Source: VYDC01 sp963667515
GTDB lineage: Bacteria > Chloroflexota > Dehalococcoidia > UBA2979
Assembly: GCA_963667515.2 (NCBI GenBank)
Contig: CAXXXY010000006.1
Coordinates: 372,001 to 436,000, forward strand
Reading direction: 5' to 3'
Length of the DNA stretch: 64,000 nt
Shown here piece by piece: positions 1 to 9,213 of the stretch (within the stretch, counting starts at the first letter, position 1; the number at the start of each line of letters is the position of its first letter). The notes under the pieces are model-generated. The model was not told where the DNA came from, did no database searches, and saw nothing but the letters and a program-made list of their open reading frames with translations. Both the position numbers and the translations under genes were made by a program.

Positions 1-2
1 CG

Positions 3-605
<603 letters not shown>

Positions 606-649
606 CGCGCCGCCCCCGACCGAGGCGCGCGCGGCCCCCGAGCCCCTCG

Positions 650-1723
650 CTACGCGTCCTGCAGGCGGAAGACGGCGCGCGCGAGCAGCGCGCTGAGGGC
701 GACCCACGCCAGCAGGACCGCGAGCTCCGGCGCCTGCGACCACACCGACGCGCCGTCGAGGCTCACCGCGCGCATCGCGCGCAGCATGTGCGTGAGCGGC
801 AGCAGCTCGACCAGTCGCTGCACGAGCTCCGGCAGCGCGCTGGTGGGGAAGAACGAGCCCGAGAGGAACATCATCGGGAAGGTGATGGCGTTGGCCGCGC
901 CCTCGACGGCGTAGCGGCCGTGCACCAGCCCCGCCACCACCACGCCGAGGTTGAGGAAGACGAGGTTCCCTACCAGCGCGAACAGCGCGAGCGCGAGCAC
1001 GCCCTCCAACACCTCGGCGCCCAGCGCTGTGGCGGCGAGCAGCAGCAGCGCGATCTGCACCACCGCCAGCAGCACGTAGCTCCCGACCAGCGAGCTGAAG
1101 AAGCGCCACGGCGGCAGCGGCGTCGCGCGCACGCGGCGCAGCACCCCCTCCTCGCGGTAGCGCGCGAGCGACGAGGCGAGGCCGATGGTGCTGAAGGTCA
1201 GCAGCGCGAGCCCGACGATGCCCGGCGCGAGGAAGTCGAAGTAGGTCGTCTCGGAGGCGCCCGAGGCGCGCGTCGTCAGCTCCACGGCGCGGGGGGCGCC
1301 GGTGAGGCCGATGTTCACGTCGTCGACCACAGAGCCCAGCGCGGCGCGCAGCGCGGCGAGGCGGCCCGGGTCGTCGATCGCGTGCAGCAGCTCGGCGGGG
1401 AGCGGGCCGCCGCCTGCGGCCGGCGGACCGATCAGCAGCACCGCGTCGGCGTCGCCATCGTCGAGCAGCTCGTGCGCCGCCCCGTCGTCGAGCCCGGAGC
1501 GCGCCTCCACCTCGAGGAAGTCGAGCGCGGCGACGGCCGCCTCGAGGCGGGCCCCGGCCGCGACGCCCGAGCGGTCGCTCACCACCAGATCCTCCTCGGC
1601 GAAGGAGTCGAAGGAGAAGAGCCGGAAGATGCCGAGCAGCATCAGCGGGAAGATGAGCGCCCAGAACAGCGACTGGCGGTCGCGCACCAGCACCTTCACC
1701 TGCGCGCCCAGCAGGATGCGCAT
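650..1723 (-). CDS. ABC-2 type transporter permease
   Basis: The product is a 357-residue membrane subunit of an ABC-2 exporter. It has one helix near residues 18-38, a long extracytoplasmic stretch of about 120 residues, then a cluster of five or so helices from about 165 to 350. This is the usual layout of the daunorubicin-resistance/YhgE-like permeases. Its start codon overlaps the stop codon of the upstream ATPase gene in a TGATG arrangement, so the two are translationally coupled and almost certainly form one exporter. The substrate cannot be read from the sequence. Confidence 0.85.
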   Translation of the reverse strand: MRILLGAQVKVLVRDRQSLFWALIFPLMLLGIFRLFSFDSFAEEDLVVSDRSGVAAGARLEAAVAALDFLEVEARSGLDDGAAHELLDDGDADAVLLIGPPAAGGGPLPAELLHAIDDPGRLAALRAALGSVVDDVNIGLTGAPRAVELTTRASGASETTYFDFLAPGIVGLALLTFSTIGLASSLARYREEGVLRRVRATPLPPWRFFSSLVGSYVLLAVVQIALLLLAATALGAEVLEGVLALALFALVGNLVFLNLGVVVAGLVHGRYAVEGAANAITFPMMFLSGSFFPTSALPELVQRLVELLPLTHMLRAMRAVSLDGASVWSQAPELAVLLAWVALSALLARAVFRLQDA

Positions 1724-2838
1724 CAGCCGCCCCCGCCACCGGGCGGCCCGTCCGCGTCCCCGGCGCCGGCGGGCGGCGCGCTCGCGGATGGTGCGCCCGC
1801 TTCGTGCCGGTCGGCGCCGAGGTGGCGGCCGGTGAGCGCGAGGAAGAGCTCCTCCAGCGTGGCGGGCTCGACGAGCAGGTCGAGCAGCCCCGCTCCCGCC
1901 TCGGCCGCCAGCGCCGAGGCCGCCGCCGCCGCCTCAGCGCTGGCCGCGTGCAGGCGCGCCAGCGCGCCCTCCTCCGTGCGCTCCTGCTCGACGCCGACCA
2001 CGCCGGGCAGGCCCTCGAGGCGCGCCCGAGGCAGCGGCTCGCGCGTCAGCAGCCGCACGCGGTACGGCGCGTCGAGCCGGCGCACCAGCGCCAGCGGGGT
2101 GTCCATCGCCACCACGCGCCCGCCCTCGAGGATCGCGACGCGGTCGCAAAGCAGCTCCGCCTCCTCCATGTAGTGGGTGGTCAGCACCACGGTCGTGCCC
2201 GCGGCGCGCACCTCGCGCACCAGCTCCCACAGCGCGCGCCGCGCGTCGGGGTCGAGGCCCGCCGTCGGCTCGTCGAGGAAGACCAGCTCGGGCTCGTTCA
2301 CCAGCGCCGCGACGATCGAGAAGCGCTGCGCCAGCCCGCCCGAGAGCTGCCCCACACGCGATCTCGCCCGCCCCTCCAGCCCCACGCGCGCCAGCAGCGC
2401 GGCCGGGTCGGCGCGCCGCTCGTAGAACGAGCCGAAGAGCTCGAGGATCTCGGTGAGCGTGAGGTAGGCGGGGTAGCTCGACGCCTGCAGCTGCACGCCG
2501 ATGCGCTGCTTCACCCGCTGCGGCGCGCGCGCCACGTCCAGGCCCAGCACGTGCGCCGAGCCGGCCTGCGGCGGCGCCAACCCCTCCAGCGTGTCGAGCA
2601 GCGTGGTCTTGCCCGCGCCGTTGGGGCCGAGCACGCCGAAGATCTCGCCGCGCCGCACCTCGAACGAGACGCCGTCGAGCGCGACCAGCTCGCCGTAGCG
2701 CCGCGTCAGCCCGCGCACCTCGATCGCGAGCGGCGCCGCGCCGCCTTCCGCCACGGCGCTGGGGTCCGCAGCCGCGCTGGCGGCCGGCCCCGAGGGATCG
2801 GTCGGCGGCTCCTCGTGCGGGCTCTGCGGTGCGCTCAC
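1723..2838 (-). CDS. ABC transporter ATP-binding protein
   Basis: This is the ATPase partner of the ABC-2 permease. The 371-residue protein has Walker A GPNGAGKT at residues 71-78, the signature LSGGL at 166-170, Walker B LVFLDEP at about 186-192 and the switch histidine in TTHYMEE at 223. The nucleotide-binding domain starts near residue 37; the first 36 residues are low-complexity Ala/Pro/Ser. A C-terminal accessory region of about 110 residues follows the ATPase fold, as in CcmA/DrrA-type exporters. The start is the ATG at 2838; a later start nearer the domain is possible. Confidence 0.9.
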   Translation of the reverse strand: MSAPQSPHEEPPTDPSGPAASAAADPSAVAEGGAAPLAIEVRGLTRRYGELVALDGVSFEVRRGEIFGVLGPNGAGKTTLLDTLEGLAPPQAGSAHVLGLDVARAPQRVKQRIGVQLQASSYPAYLTLTEILELFGSFYERRADPAALLARVGLEGRARSRVGQLSGGLAQRFSIVAALVNEPELVFLDEPTAGLDPDARRALWELVREVRAAGTTVVLTTHYMEEAELLCDRVAILEGGRVVAMDTPLALVRRLDAPYRVRLLTREPLPRARLEGLPGVVGVEQERTEEGALARLHAASAEAAAAASALAAEAGAGLLDLLVEPATLEELFLALTGRHLGADRHEAGAPSASAPPAGAGDADGPPGGGGG

Positions 2839-2910
2839 CTCGGCAGGCTCGCACCGGCGGCGCTGCCGATCAACGGGCGCGCGACCCGCTGCGATGTCGA
2901 GGCGGCAGCG

Positions 2911-3678
2911 CTACGCGTCGCGCTCGTCCCGCTCGTCGCGCTCGTCGCGCTCGCGCCTCGAAGCGGTCTGCTCGCTGAGCGCGCGCTCCGCCCACGCCGG
3001 GTGGTGGCGCTCCGCCCACGCTCGCCGCACCCGCCCCAGCACGATGCCGCGCAGCGACTCGCGCGTCCCGGGGTTCAACGTCGCCATGTAGATGTGGCCC
3101 AGCACCAGCGGCAGCAGCAGCACGGAGAGCACCGTGTGCCAGCGGAAGAGCCCCGCCACGAAGTCGACGTCGAAGACGTCCTTGCGCCAGTAGTTCACCC
3201 CCAGCATGAGCCCCGTCCCCGTGAGCGCGAGCGTCGCTGCCGTCGTGAGCACGGCGTTCAGCTTCTGCCCCGCGTTGAACTTGCCCACGCGCGGGCCGAC
3301 GGAGCGCTGCCCCGCGGCGCGCAGCGCCTGGTGCTGGAGCCAGAGGTAGTCCGCGAGACGCACCGTCAGCAGCTCGCGCGCGTCGCGGCGCGCCGAGCGG
3401 CGCGGCATGACCGTGAGCAGCGCCAGCACCAGCGCCCCCGCGAACGCGAAGCCGAGCAGCACGTGCAGCCACGCGAAGAGCCGCGCGCCGCCCAGGTGCA
3501 GCGCCTTCGCCTCCGGCCAGAAGTTCGTGAGCCCCGTGATGAAGAGCAGCAGCACCGGGATCGCGACGAGCCAGTGCAGCTGCCGGCTGGGCGGGGCGAA
3601 GCGATCGAGGAACTCGGAGAGCGCGCCACCCTCGAGGTCGCTCGGGGGCTCGGCGGCTAGCTGCTGCTGCGAATCCAC
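2911..3678 (-). CDS. Cytochrome b subunit (FdnI/DUF4405-like), partner of the molybdenum oxidoreductase
   Basis: A 255-residue membrane protein with four hydrophobic segments and histidines at 35, 72, 181 and 195 placed inside helices, as expected for a diheme b-type cytochrome. The stretch KFNAGQKLN between helices is typical of formate dehydrogenase gamma-like cytochromes. I chose the GTG at 3678, which overlaps the end of the upstream oxidoreductase gene by 22 bases; no better in-frame start is seen. The tail is strongly charged, with a short repeat of RDE. Together with the upstream gene it should pass electrons between the quinone pool and a periplasmic molybdenum centre, by analogy with YedZ/MsrQ. 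Confidence 0.78.
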   Translation of the reverse strand: MDSQQQLAAEPPSDLEGGALSEFLDRFAPPSRQLHWLVAIPVLLLFITGLTNFWPEAKALHLGGARLFAWLHVLLGFAFAGALVLALLTVMPRRSARRDARELLTVRLADYLWLQHQALRAAGQRSVGPRVGKFNAGQKLNAVLTTAATLALTGTGLMLGVNYWRKDVFDVDFVAGLFRWHTVLSVLLLPLVLGHIYMATLNPGTRESLRGIVLGRVRRAWAERHHPAWAERALSEQTASRRERDERDERDERDA

Positions 3679-4319
3679 GCGTCGACCCGCCAGCCCCGCC
3701 GCTCCCAGTAGCCCACGTCGCGGCCGTCGCGGAACTCGATGCGCGTCAGCCACTTCGGGCCCTTGTAGCCGAACATGCGCGGCATGACGAGCCGCGCGGG
3801 CGCGCCCCGCACCTGCGAGAGCGGCGCGCCGTCCAGGTCGTAGGCGATCAGCACGTCCGGCAGCAGCGCCTGGTCGAGCGTCAGCGCGTCGCGGTAGACG
3901 CCGCCCAGCGAGTGGAACGTCACGAACTTCGCCTCGGGAAGCGGCCCGACGAGGTCGGCGAGCGTCTGGAAGCGCACGCCGTCCCACCGCGCGTCCGGCA
4001 CCTTCCAGCCCTCGACGCAGTGGAAGTCCGAGACCTGGCGGACGGCGGGGAGCCCGCGCAGCGCGTCGTAGCCGACGGTGAGCGGCCGCTCCACCATGCC
4101 GTCGACGGTCAGCCGGTAGCTCTCCGGGTCGAAGACCGGGCGGCTGGACTCGACGGTGTTCTCGCGCCAGCCGTCGACCAGCCCGAAGACGCGCATGGAG
4201 AGCGCGCCCACGGCCACCCCTCCCACAACCAGCCCGAGGAAGCGGGCGCGCGAGATCAGCCGCCGCGAGCGCCCTTCGCGCGGCCCATCAGGCGCGGTCG
4301 TCCGTGTCTCGTCAGCCAT
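3657..4319 (-). CDS. Molybdopterin-dependent oxidoreductase, YedY/MsrP-like (sulfite oxidase fold)
   Basis: A 220-residue protein with the sulfite-oxidase-type molybdopterin domain. The probable molybdenum-ligating cysteine is Cys101 in DFHCVEGW, and RGAPARLVMPRMFGYKGPKWL is the typical late motif. It begins with a hydrophobic segment at residues 27-45 preceded by basic residues (SRRLISRARF), a Tat-like but not canonical twin-arginine leader. It is followed at once by the cytochrome b gene, an arrangement like MsrPQ. Likely roles are repair of oxidised methionine or reduction of a small substrate outside the membrane; the substrate is not readable. Confidence 0.82.
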   Translation of the reverse strand: MADETRTTAPDGPREGRSRRLISRARFLGLVVGGVAVGALSMRVFGLVDGWRENTVESSRPVFDPESYRLTVDGMVERPLTVGYDALRGLPAVRQVSDFHCVEGWKVPDARWDGVRFQTLADLVGPLPEAKFVTFHSLGGVYRDALTLDQALLPDVLIAYDLDGAPLSQVRGAPARLVMPRMFGYKGPKWLTRIEFRDGRDVGYWERRGWRVDAWIRSSS

Positions 4320-4458
4320 CGCGTACCACCATCGGGGCGGGAGCCGTCCCGCGATCCAGTGTAGAGGGCGAGCGCGGGTGCTTCGTGACGCTTCTTACGC
4401 GAGCGCGGCGTGCCAGCGGGGGCACGACGCCGCGACGGGCGGGCGAGGCCGGCCGAGG

Positions 4459-5259
4459 CTAGCCCTCGACCTCGAGCAGGCGCAGGCGCATCGCGCCGCC
4501 CGGCGCCGTCACCGTCACCTCGTCGCCGGCGGAGTGATTGGCGACGGCGAGGCCCACGGGCGACTCGACAGAGATCTTGCCGCTGGCGGGATCCACCTGC
4601 GACGGGCTGACGAGGTGGAAGGTCTGCTCCGTCTCGCGATCGACGTTGAGCACGCGCACCGTGGAGCCCACGTGCGCGCGACCGCCCTTCGCCTCCGCGT
4701 CGATCACCACGGCGTGGCGCAGCCGGCCCTCGATCTCGCGGATGCGCGCCTCCAGGTGCGCCTGCGAGTCGCGCGCGGCGTCCAGCGGCGCGTTCTCGCG
4801 GAAGTCCTTGTCGGCCATCGCCGCGCGCAGCTCGTCGGCGATGCGCGGCCGCTCGTCCTTGAGCTTCGTGAGCTCCACCTCGAGAGCCTGGATGCCCTCG
4901 AAGGTCATGTAGAACGCTTCGCCGCCCAGCTCCTCGATCGCGCCCTGCCCGCCACGCGCGCCGCCCGCGAACTCGCCCAGGTGCGGGACCAGGTTCTCCT
5001 CCGTGAAGGCGAGCCGCGAGGCGTAGGCCAGGAAGCCGCGGATCGGCTCCGCGTGGTCGGCGTCGTGCTCCAGCGCCTCGGCATGGGTGGCGGCGTACTC
5101 CTCCACCTCGCTGCCCGTGATCTCGCCCACGGCGCGGTCCTCGCCGCCCAGCGCCTCCACGAAGCGATCGAGCGCCGGGCGCTCCTCCCGCGCCTTCTCG
5201 GGCTCGAGGCTGTTGACGTAGTGCGCGCTGGCCTCGCCGGCCGTCATCGGATCCGCCAT
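4459..5259 (-). CDS. GreA-type transcript cleavage factor with N-terminal integrase-like SAM domain
   Basis: This 266-residue protein has two parts. Residues 10-95 resemble the core-binding (SAM-like) domain of tyrosine recombinases (YVNSLEPEKA...RGFLAYA). Residues 115-266 are a complete GreA: a coiled coil, then the C-terminal FKBP-like domain beginning GSTVRVLNV. At the coiled-coil tip the stretch KDFRENA aligns with the GDLSENA of classical GreA, so Asp152 and Glu155 keep the two acidic residues that position the catalytic metal in RNA polymerase. It therefore looks cleavage-competent, unlike the second greA of this window at 40867. The ATG at 5259 is the start; the gene diverges from rsmG. 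Confidence 0.8.
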   Translation of the reverse strand: MADPMTAGEASAHYVNSLEPEKAREERPALDRFVEALGGEDRAVGEITGSEVEEYAATHAEALEHDADHAEPIRGFLAYASRLAFTEENLVPHLGEFAGGARGGQGAIEELGGEAFYMTFEGIQALEVELTKLKDERPRIADELRAAMADKDFRENAPLDAARDSQAHLEARIREIEGRLRHAVVIDAEAKGGRAHVGSTVRVLNVDRETEQTFHLVSPSQVDPASGKISVESPVGLAVANHSAGDEVTVTAPGGAMRLRLLEVEG

Positions 5260-5408
5260 GCAGGCGGCCTCCCGCTCCCGCGCGGCGCTCGCGCCGCTCG
5301 CTCGTGGTGTGCTCGGCGGTCCGTCCGGGCGCCGCTGCTCGGCGCCGCGCCGCGCCGGCCGGAGCCGCGCGCGGGTCTGCTCCGAGTCTAGAAGATCGGC
5401 GGCGTACG

Positions 5409-6287
5409 ATGTCAACGATGACCCGTCCCGACGGCGACCCCCGCGACCCGGCCCCGAGCGCGATCGACGAGCAGCAGCGCGCCGCCGCGTGGCTCGCGGC
5501 GGAGGCCGAGCGCCTCGGCGTCGCGCTGGACGCCGTGGCGCGCGAGCGGCTCGCCCGCTACGGCGAGCGGATCGCCGCGGGCGCGGCGCGCACCGGCCTG
5601 ACCTCCGTCCGCGACCCGCTGGGGATCGCGCGTCGCCACCTCGGCGAGTCGCTGGCGCTGCTCGCGGCGCTGCGCGAGTCGGGGCGGCTCGCGCCGGAGC
5701 TCGCGCGCCCAGAGATCGCACGCGCAGAGCCCACGCGCGTCGTCGACATCGGCAGCGGCGCGGGGCTCCCCGGCCTCGCGATGCGCATCGCCGAGCCCGC
5801 GCTGCGCCTCACCCTGCTCGAGGCGAGCGCGCGGCGCTGCGCCTTCCTGCGCGAGACGGCCGCCGCGCTCGGCCTCGAGGAGGTGCGAGTGGTGCAGGCC
5901 CGCGCCGAGCAGGCCGGCCACGACCCGGAGCTGCGCGAGCGCTTCGACCTCGCCGTCGCGCGCGCCGTGGCGCCGCTGCCCGTGCTCGTGGAGTACGCGC
6001 TGCCGCTGCTGGCGCCGGGCGGGCTGCTCGCGGCGCCCAAGGGCAGCCGCGGCGCGGCGGAGCTGGAGGCGGCGCGCCCCGCCATCACCGAGCTCGGCGG
6101 CGAGGCGCTGGCGCCGCTATCGCTGCCGCTGCCCCCGGGCGCGCCGACGCAGCGCGTGCTGCTCGTGCGCCGCGCCGGCGAGCTCCCCGCGCACCTCCCG
6201 CGGCGCCCCGGCGTCCCCGCACGGCGCCCGCTGGGCGCGCCGCGCCGGCCGGCGGCCGGCCCCGCCGGGGCGCGCCCGGCGCGGTAG
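5409..6287 (+). CDS. rsmG: 16S rRNA (guanine-527 N7) methyltransferase
   Basis: RsmG (GidB) methylates G527 of 16S rRNA. The 292-residue protein has the S-adenosylmethionine-binding motif VVDIGSGAGLPGLAMRI near residues 112-128, and the family core from RTGLTSVRDP to LLAAPKGSRG. The ATG at 5409 is chosen because it precedes the conserved fold by a normal distance; the reading frame is open further upstream but lacks family residues there. The last 40 residues are an Arg/Pro/Ala-rich tail not needed for the fold. A Yip1-like membrane protein follows closely. Confidence 0.92.
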   Translation: MSTMTRPDGDPRDPAPSAIDEQQRAAAWLAAEAERLGVALDAVARERLARYGERIAAGAARTGLTSVRDPLGIARRHLGESLALLAALRESGRLAPELARPEIARAEPTRVVDIGSGAGLPGLAMRIAEPALRLTLLEASARRCAFLRETAAALGLEEVRVVQARAEQAGHDPELRERFDLAVARAVAPLPVLVEYALPLLAPGGLLAAPKGSRGAAELEAARPAITELGGEALAPLSLPLPPGAPTQRVLLVRRAGELPAHLPRRPGVPARRPLGAPRRPAAGPAGARPAR

Positions 6288-6383
6288 ACTCGCGCCGCGG
6301 ACACTCCGCGCGCGCGAAGGCGGCCCCCGCTGCTCACCACCACTCTCTCCCGGCTCTACCGGCTCGCCCGCCTCGACCTGCGC

Positions 6384-6953
6384 GTGCTGGACGAGGTGCG
6401 GGACGACCCGAACGCCACCATCCCCGCGCTCGTGGTCGCCGCCGCCTCGATCCTGCTGCTGGGCCTCGGCGGCTGGCTGTGGTGGGTGGTCTCCGACCTG
6501 AGCGACACCGGCTCGGTGTTCCTCAAGAGCGTCGTGCTGGGAAGCGCCTTCGCGCTGGGCCTGTGGCTTGTCTGGCTGCTCGTCGCCTACGCGGTGCTGC
6601 AGCGCGTGGCGGCGGTGACCGTGCCCGCCGAGCGGCTGCTGCGCTGCGCCGGCTTCGCCGCGACGCCGGCGGCGCTCGGCGTGCTGATGGTGATCCCCGC
6701 CGCCTCCTTCGGCATCGGGCTGCTGGCGATCGGCGCGTGGCTGCTGCTGACGCAGACCGCGATCGAGCGCGCGGCGGGTATCGGCGGGGCGACCGCGATG
6801 CTTGCCAACGCCGCCGGCTTCGCGGCCTGGGCGCTGGGCATGTCGCTGCTGTCGACGGGGAGCAACCAGCTCGGCGTCGGCCCGTTCCTCGCCGAGTCGA
6901 TCTGGGAGGCGCTCACCGGCTTCGAGACCGGACGCTCGTTCATCACGGGCTAG
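6384..6953 (+). CDS. Yip1-domain-like membrane protein
   Basis: A 189-residue hydrophobic protein with five predicted helices, resembling bacterial Yip1/YIPF-domain proteins of unknown role. I give the first available in-frame start, GTG at 6384. However, the frame upstream to about 6330 encodes TLSRLYRLARLDLRVLDEV, which looks like the conserved family N terminus, and it contains no ATG, GTG or TTG. The true start may therefore be a non-standard codon, or a base may be missing near 6320. It probably shares a transcript with rsmG. Confidence 0.6.
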   Translation: MLDEVRDDPNATIPALVVAAASILLLGLGGWLWWVVSDLSDTGSVFLKSVVLGSAFALGLWLVWLLVAYAVLQRVAAVTVPAERLLRCAGFAATPAALGVLMVIPAASFGIGLLAIGAWLLLTQTAIERAAGIGGATAMLANAAGFAAWALGMSLLSTGSNQLGVGPFLAESIWEALTGFETGRSFITG

Positions 6954-7047
6954 CGGGCAGCTCCCGCCCGCCGAGCGACGAGTTCGCTGTGGACCGAGCG
7001 CCGAGGCGCTGCCTACACTCGCCTCCCCCCGCTCGACGGTGAGCCGT

Positions 7048-7087
7048 GGGCCTGTAGCTCAGCTGGGAGAGCGCCACACTGGCAGTG
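7048..7087 (+). pseudogene. 5' half of a tRNA-Ala(GGC) gene, island attachment end
   Basis: These 40 bases are identical to the first 40 bases of the complete tRNA-Ala at 25395: acceptor strand, D arm and anticodon stem-loop up to the 3' strand of the anticodon stem. The identity begins 3 bases before the tRNA (7045) and stops abruptly at 7087, where unrelated DNA starts. No T arm or CCA end follows, so it cannot form a tRNA. I interpret it as the left junction left by site-specific integration into the anticodon region. Confidence 0.85.
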
Positions 7088-7120
7088 CTCCCGCTCGCAG
7101 GGATGTGCCGCCAGATGGCA
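7075..7120 (+). repeat. Attachment-site core plus arm, copy 1 (copy 2 at 15626-15671)
   Basis: From 7075 the first 22 bases, starting cacactggcagtg, are identical to 15626-15647. Beyond them the two copies share gatgtg and cagatg blocks at the same spacing. The core is the near-palindromic anticodon stem of tRNA-Ala. The arm is not tRNA sequence, so it probably belongs to the mobile element. The rest of the interval to 7315 has no gene that I can support. Confidence 0.6.
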
Positions 7121-7315
7121 CGCCCTCACCGAATCCACCGCTGTTATCCGCTCAGTTGCAACCTCGATCAAGGCGTGCTGAACGCTAGCTGGCGTTCTAG
7201 TCGAGTGGGGTGGAGAGAAGCGCCGGCAGGGAGCCTCGTCTCCACCGAGACCTCCCACTCCCGCGCCAGGCGATAGTATCGGGCGGCGGATCGCGACTGG
7301 AGCCCGGGAGGCGGG

Positions 7316-9148
7316 GTGGGCACGCACGTGACGATCGATCGTCAGCGCGGAGAGCTGGCCGTCGGCGCGGCGGCAGGCCTGCTAGGCGGGGCACTCTTCG
7401 CGATCGCGATGCAAGAGCAGGGCATGACGGTCGAGGTCACCGGCCTCGCCGGCTTCGAGTCGAGCGGGGCGGAGTTGCTCGCGCACCTGCTACTCGCCGC
7501 GCTGGGGGGCACAGCCTTCGCGGCAATCTCTCGATACCAGCCCGAGAGCTACGCGACCGCGATCGCCTTTGGCGTTGTGTTCGGTCTACTCCTCTGGATC
7601 ATAGGGCCGCTGACGGTGCGGCCGTTACTTGAGGGCGCGAGCCCGACCTGGTCAGCCACCGCGGCGTCGGAGGCTTTCCCGAGCCTGGTCGGCCACATGA
7701 TGTACGGCGCGGTCACGGGGCTCGGGTTCCACCTCGGACTGGGCGCCCTGCGCTACGTCCCGCGCGTCGAGGAGACGCCGGTCGCCGCGGCGCCGACGCG
7801 CCGGGTCGTGATCCTCGGGGGCGGATTCGGGGGGGTGGCTGCGGCGCAGCGCCTGGAGCGGATCTACCTGCGCGACCCGAGCCTCGAGATCACGCTCGTC
7901 AGCCGCAAGAACTACCTGTTGTTCACCCCGATGCTGGCGGAGGTCGCGTCCAGCGCGCTGGAGGCGCAGCACATCAGCGCGTCGGTGCGGGCGGCCTGCC
8001 CGCGGACGCGCTTCCGCAACGCGGCGATCGAGTCGATCGACACCGAACAGCGGCTGGTCATGGTCCGCCCCGGAGGGTCGACGCGCGCGCTACCCCTGCC
8101 GTACGATCAGCTGATCGTCGGGCTCGGCTCCGAGCCGAACTTCTTCGGCCTACCCGGGCTCGAGGAGCACGCCTACACGCTGAAGACACTCGATGACGCG
8201 ACGGACCTGCGCAACCAGGTCCTGCGTTCCCTGGAGCTCGCAGACGCCGAATCCGATCCCGAGGAGCGGCGGCGGCAGCTAACCTTCGTGGTCGCGGGCG
8301 GCGGCTTCGCCGGGACGGAGACTGTCGCGGAGCTGCTCGACCTCGTGCACAGCGCGCGGCGCTACTACCCGGACCTCGATCACTCAGAGATGCGCTTCGC
8401 CCTCGTGCACTCCGGTGATCGGATTCTGCCGGAGCTGAGCGAGGAGCTGGGCGCGTACGCGCAGCGCAGGCTCGAGGCGCGCGGCATCGAGTTCCTGCTG
8501 GGCAAGCGCGTCGCCGGCGCCAGCGCCGAGGCCGTGCAGCTCAACGACGACACCGAGCTTCCTACGCGCACTCTCGTCTGGACCGCCGGCAACCAGCCCA
8601 ATCCGCGGCTCATGGAGCTCCCCTGCGAGCTCACCCCGGCCGGGCAGGTTGTCGTCGAGCCAACGCTGCAGGTGCGCGGCATCGAGGGCGTCTGGGCCGT
8701 CGGGGATTGTGCGCAGGTGCCGGACCCGGACCGGGATGGTGGGTTCTACCCGCCGACCGCGCAGCATGCGCTGCGCGAGGGCAGGGCGGCGGCCGAGAAC
8801 GTCGCAGCGACGCTGCGCGGCGATGCGCCTCGCCCATTCCGCTTCCGCGCGCTTGGCTCGCTCGTCGCGCTCGGGCGGCGCACCGCGGCGGCGGAGATCC
8901 GCGGCCGGCAATTCTCTGGCCTGCTGGCGTGGATGATGTGGCGCACGGCCTACCTCAGCAAGCTGCCTGGCCTCGAGAAGAAGGTGCGGGTCGCCGTCGA
9001 CTGGTCGATCGAGTTGTTCTTCCCGCGGGACGTCGTGCTGACCGCGGATGTCTCGACGCTCGACGCCCCGCCGCGGACGTCGTCGCGGGCGACCGAGGGG
9101 GCGACCCGCGGCACTGGCGGCGGCACAGACGAGGGCGAGCGCCGGTGA
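7316..9148 (+). CDS. NAD(P)/FAD-dependent oxidoreductase (NDH-2 type) with N-terminal membrane module
   Basis: The 610-residue protein joins a membrane module of about 140 residues to a type II NADH dehydrogenase. The module has four hydrophobic stretches and the signature WIIGPLTVRPLL. The FAD site is VVILGGGFGGVAAAQRLE at about 163-180, and the NADH site VVAGGGFAGTETVAELL at about 323-339. Most NDH-2 enzymes attach to the membrane only by C-terminal helices, so an integral N-terminal anchor is unusual. The GTG at 7316 follows a good gggaggcgg ribosome site. Its stop codon overlaps the start of the next gene (GTGA), which carries three further copies of the same module. Confidence 0.85.
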   Translation: MGTHVTIDRQRGELAVGAAAGLLGGALFAIAMQEQGMTVEVTGLAGFESSGAELLAHLLLAALGGTAFAAISRYQPESYATAIAFGVVFGLLLWIIGPLTVRPLLEGASPTWSATAASEAFPSLVGHMMYGAVTGLGFHLGLGALRYVPRVEETPVAAAPTRRVVILGGGFGGVAAAQRLERIYLRDPSLEITLVSRKNYLLFTPMLAEVASSALEAQHISASVRAACPRTRFRNAAIESIDTEQRLVMVRPGGSTRALPLPYDQLIVGLGSEPNFFGLPGLEEHAYTLKTLDDATDLRNQVLRSLELADAESDPEERRRQLTFVVAGGGFAGTETVAELLDLVHSARRYYPDLDHSEMRFALVHSGDRILPELSEELGAYAQRRLEARGIEFLLGKRVAGASAEAVQLNDDTELPTRTLVWTAGNQPNPRLMELPCELTPAGQVVVEPTLQVRGIEGVWAVGDCAQVPDPDRDGGFYPPTAQHALREGRAAAENVAATLRGDAPRPFRFRALGSLVALGRRTAAAEIRGRQFSGLLAWMMWRTAYLSKLPGLEKKVRVAVDWSIELFFPRDVVLTADVSTLDAPPRTSSRATEGATRGTGGGTDEGERR

Positions 9149-9213
9149 CACGGACTGCGGATCTCTGGAGCTGTGTACCGCTCCTGGTTTCTTGGACACA
9201 TCGCTGGCGGTAA

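Noticed and set aside
7048..7087. A second working tRNA-Ala
   Set aside because: Only the 5' half is present; no T arm or 3' acceptor strand follows.
7088..7315. Small genes in the gap before the NDH-2 gene
   Set aside because: Short frames exist on both strands but none has a ribosome site, recognisable sequence or sensible composition.
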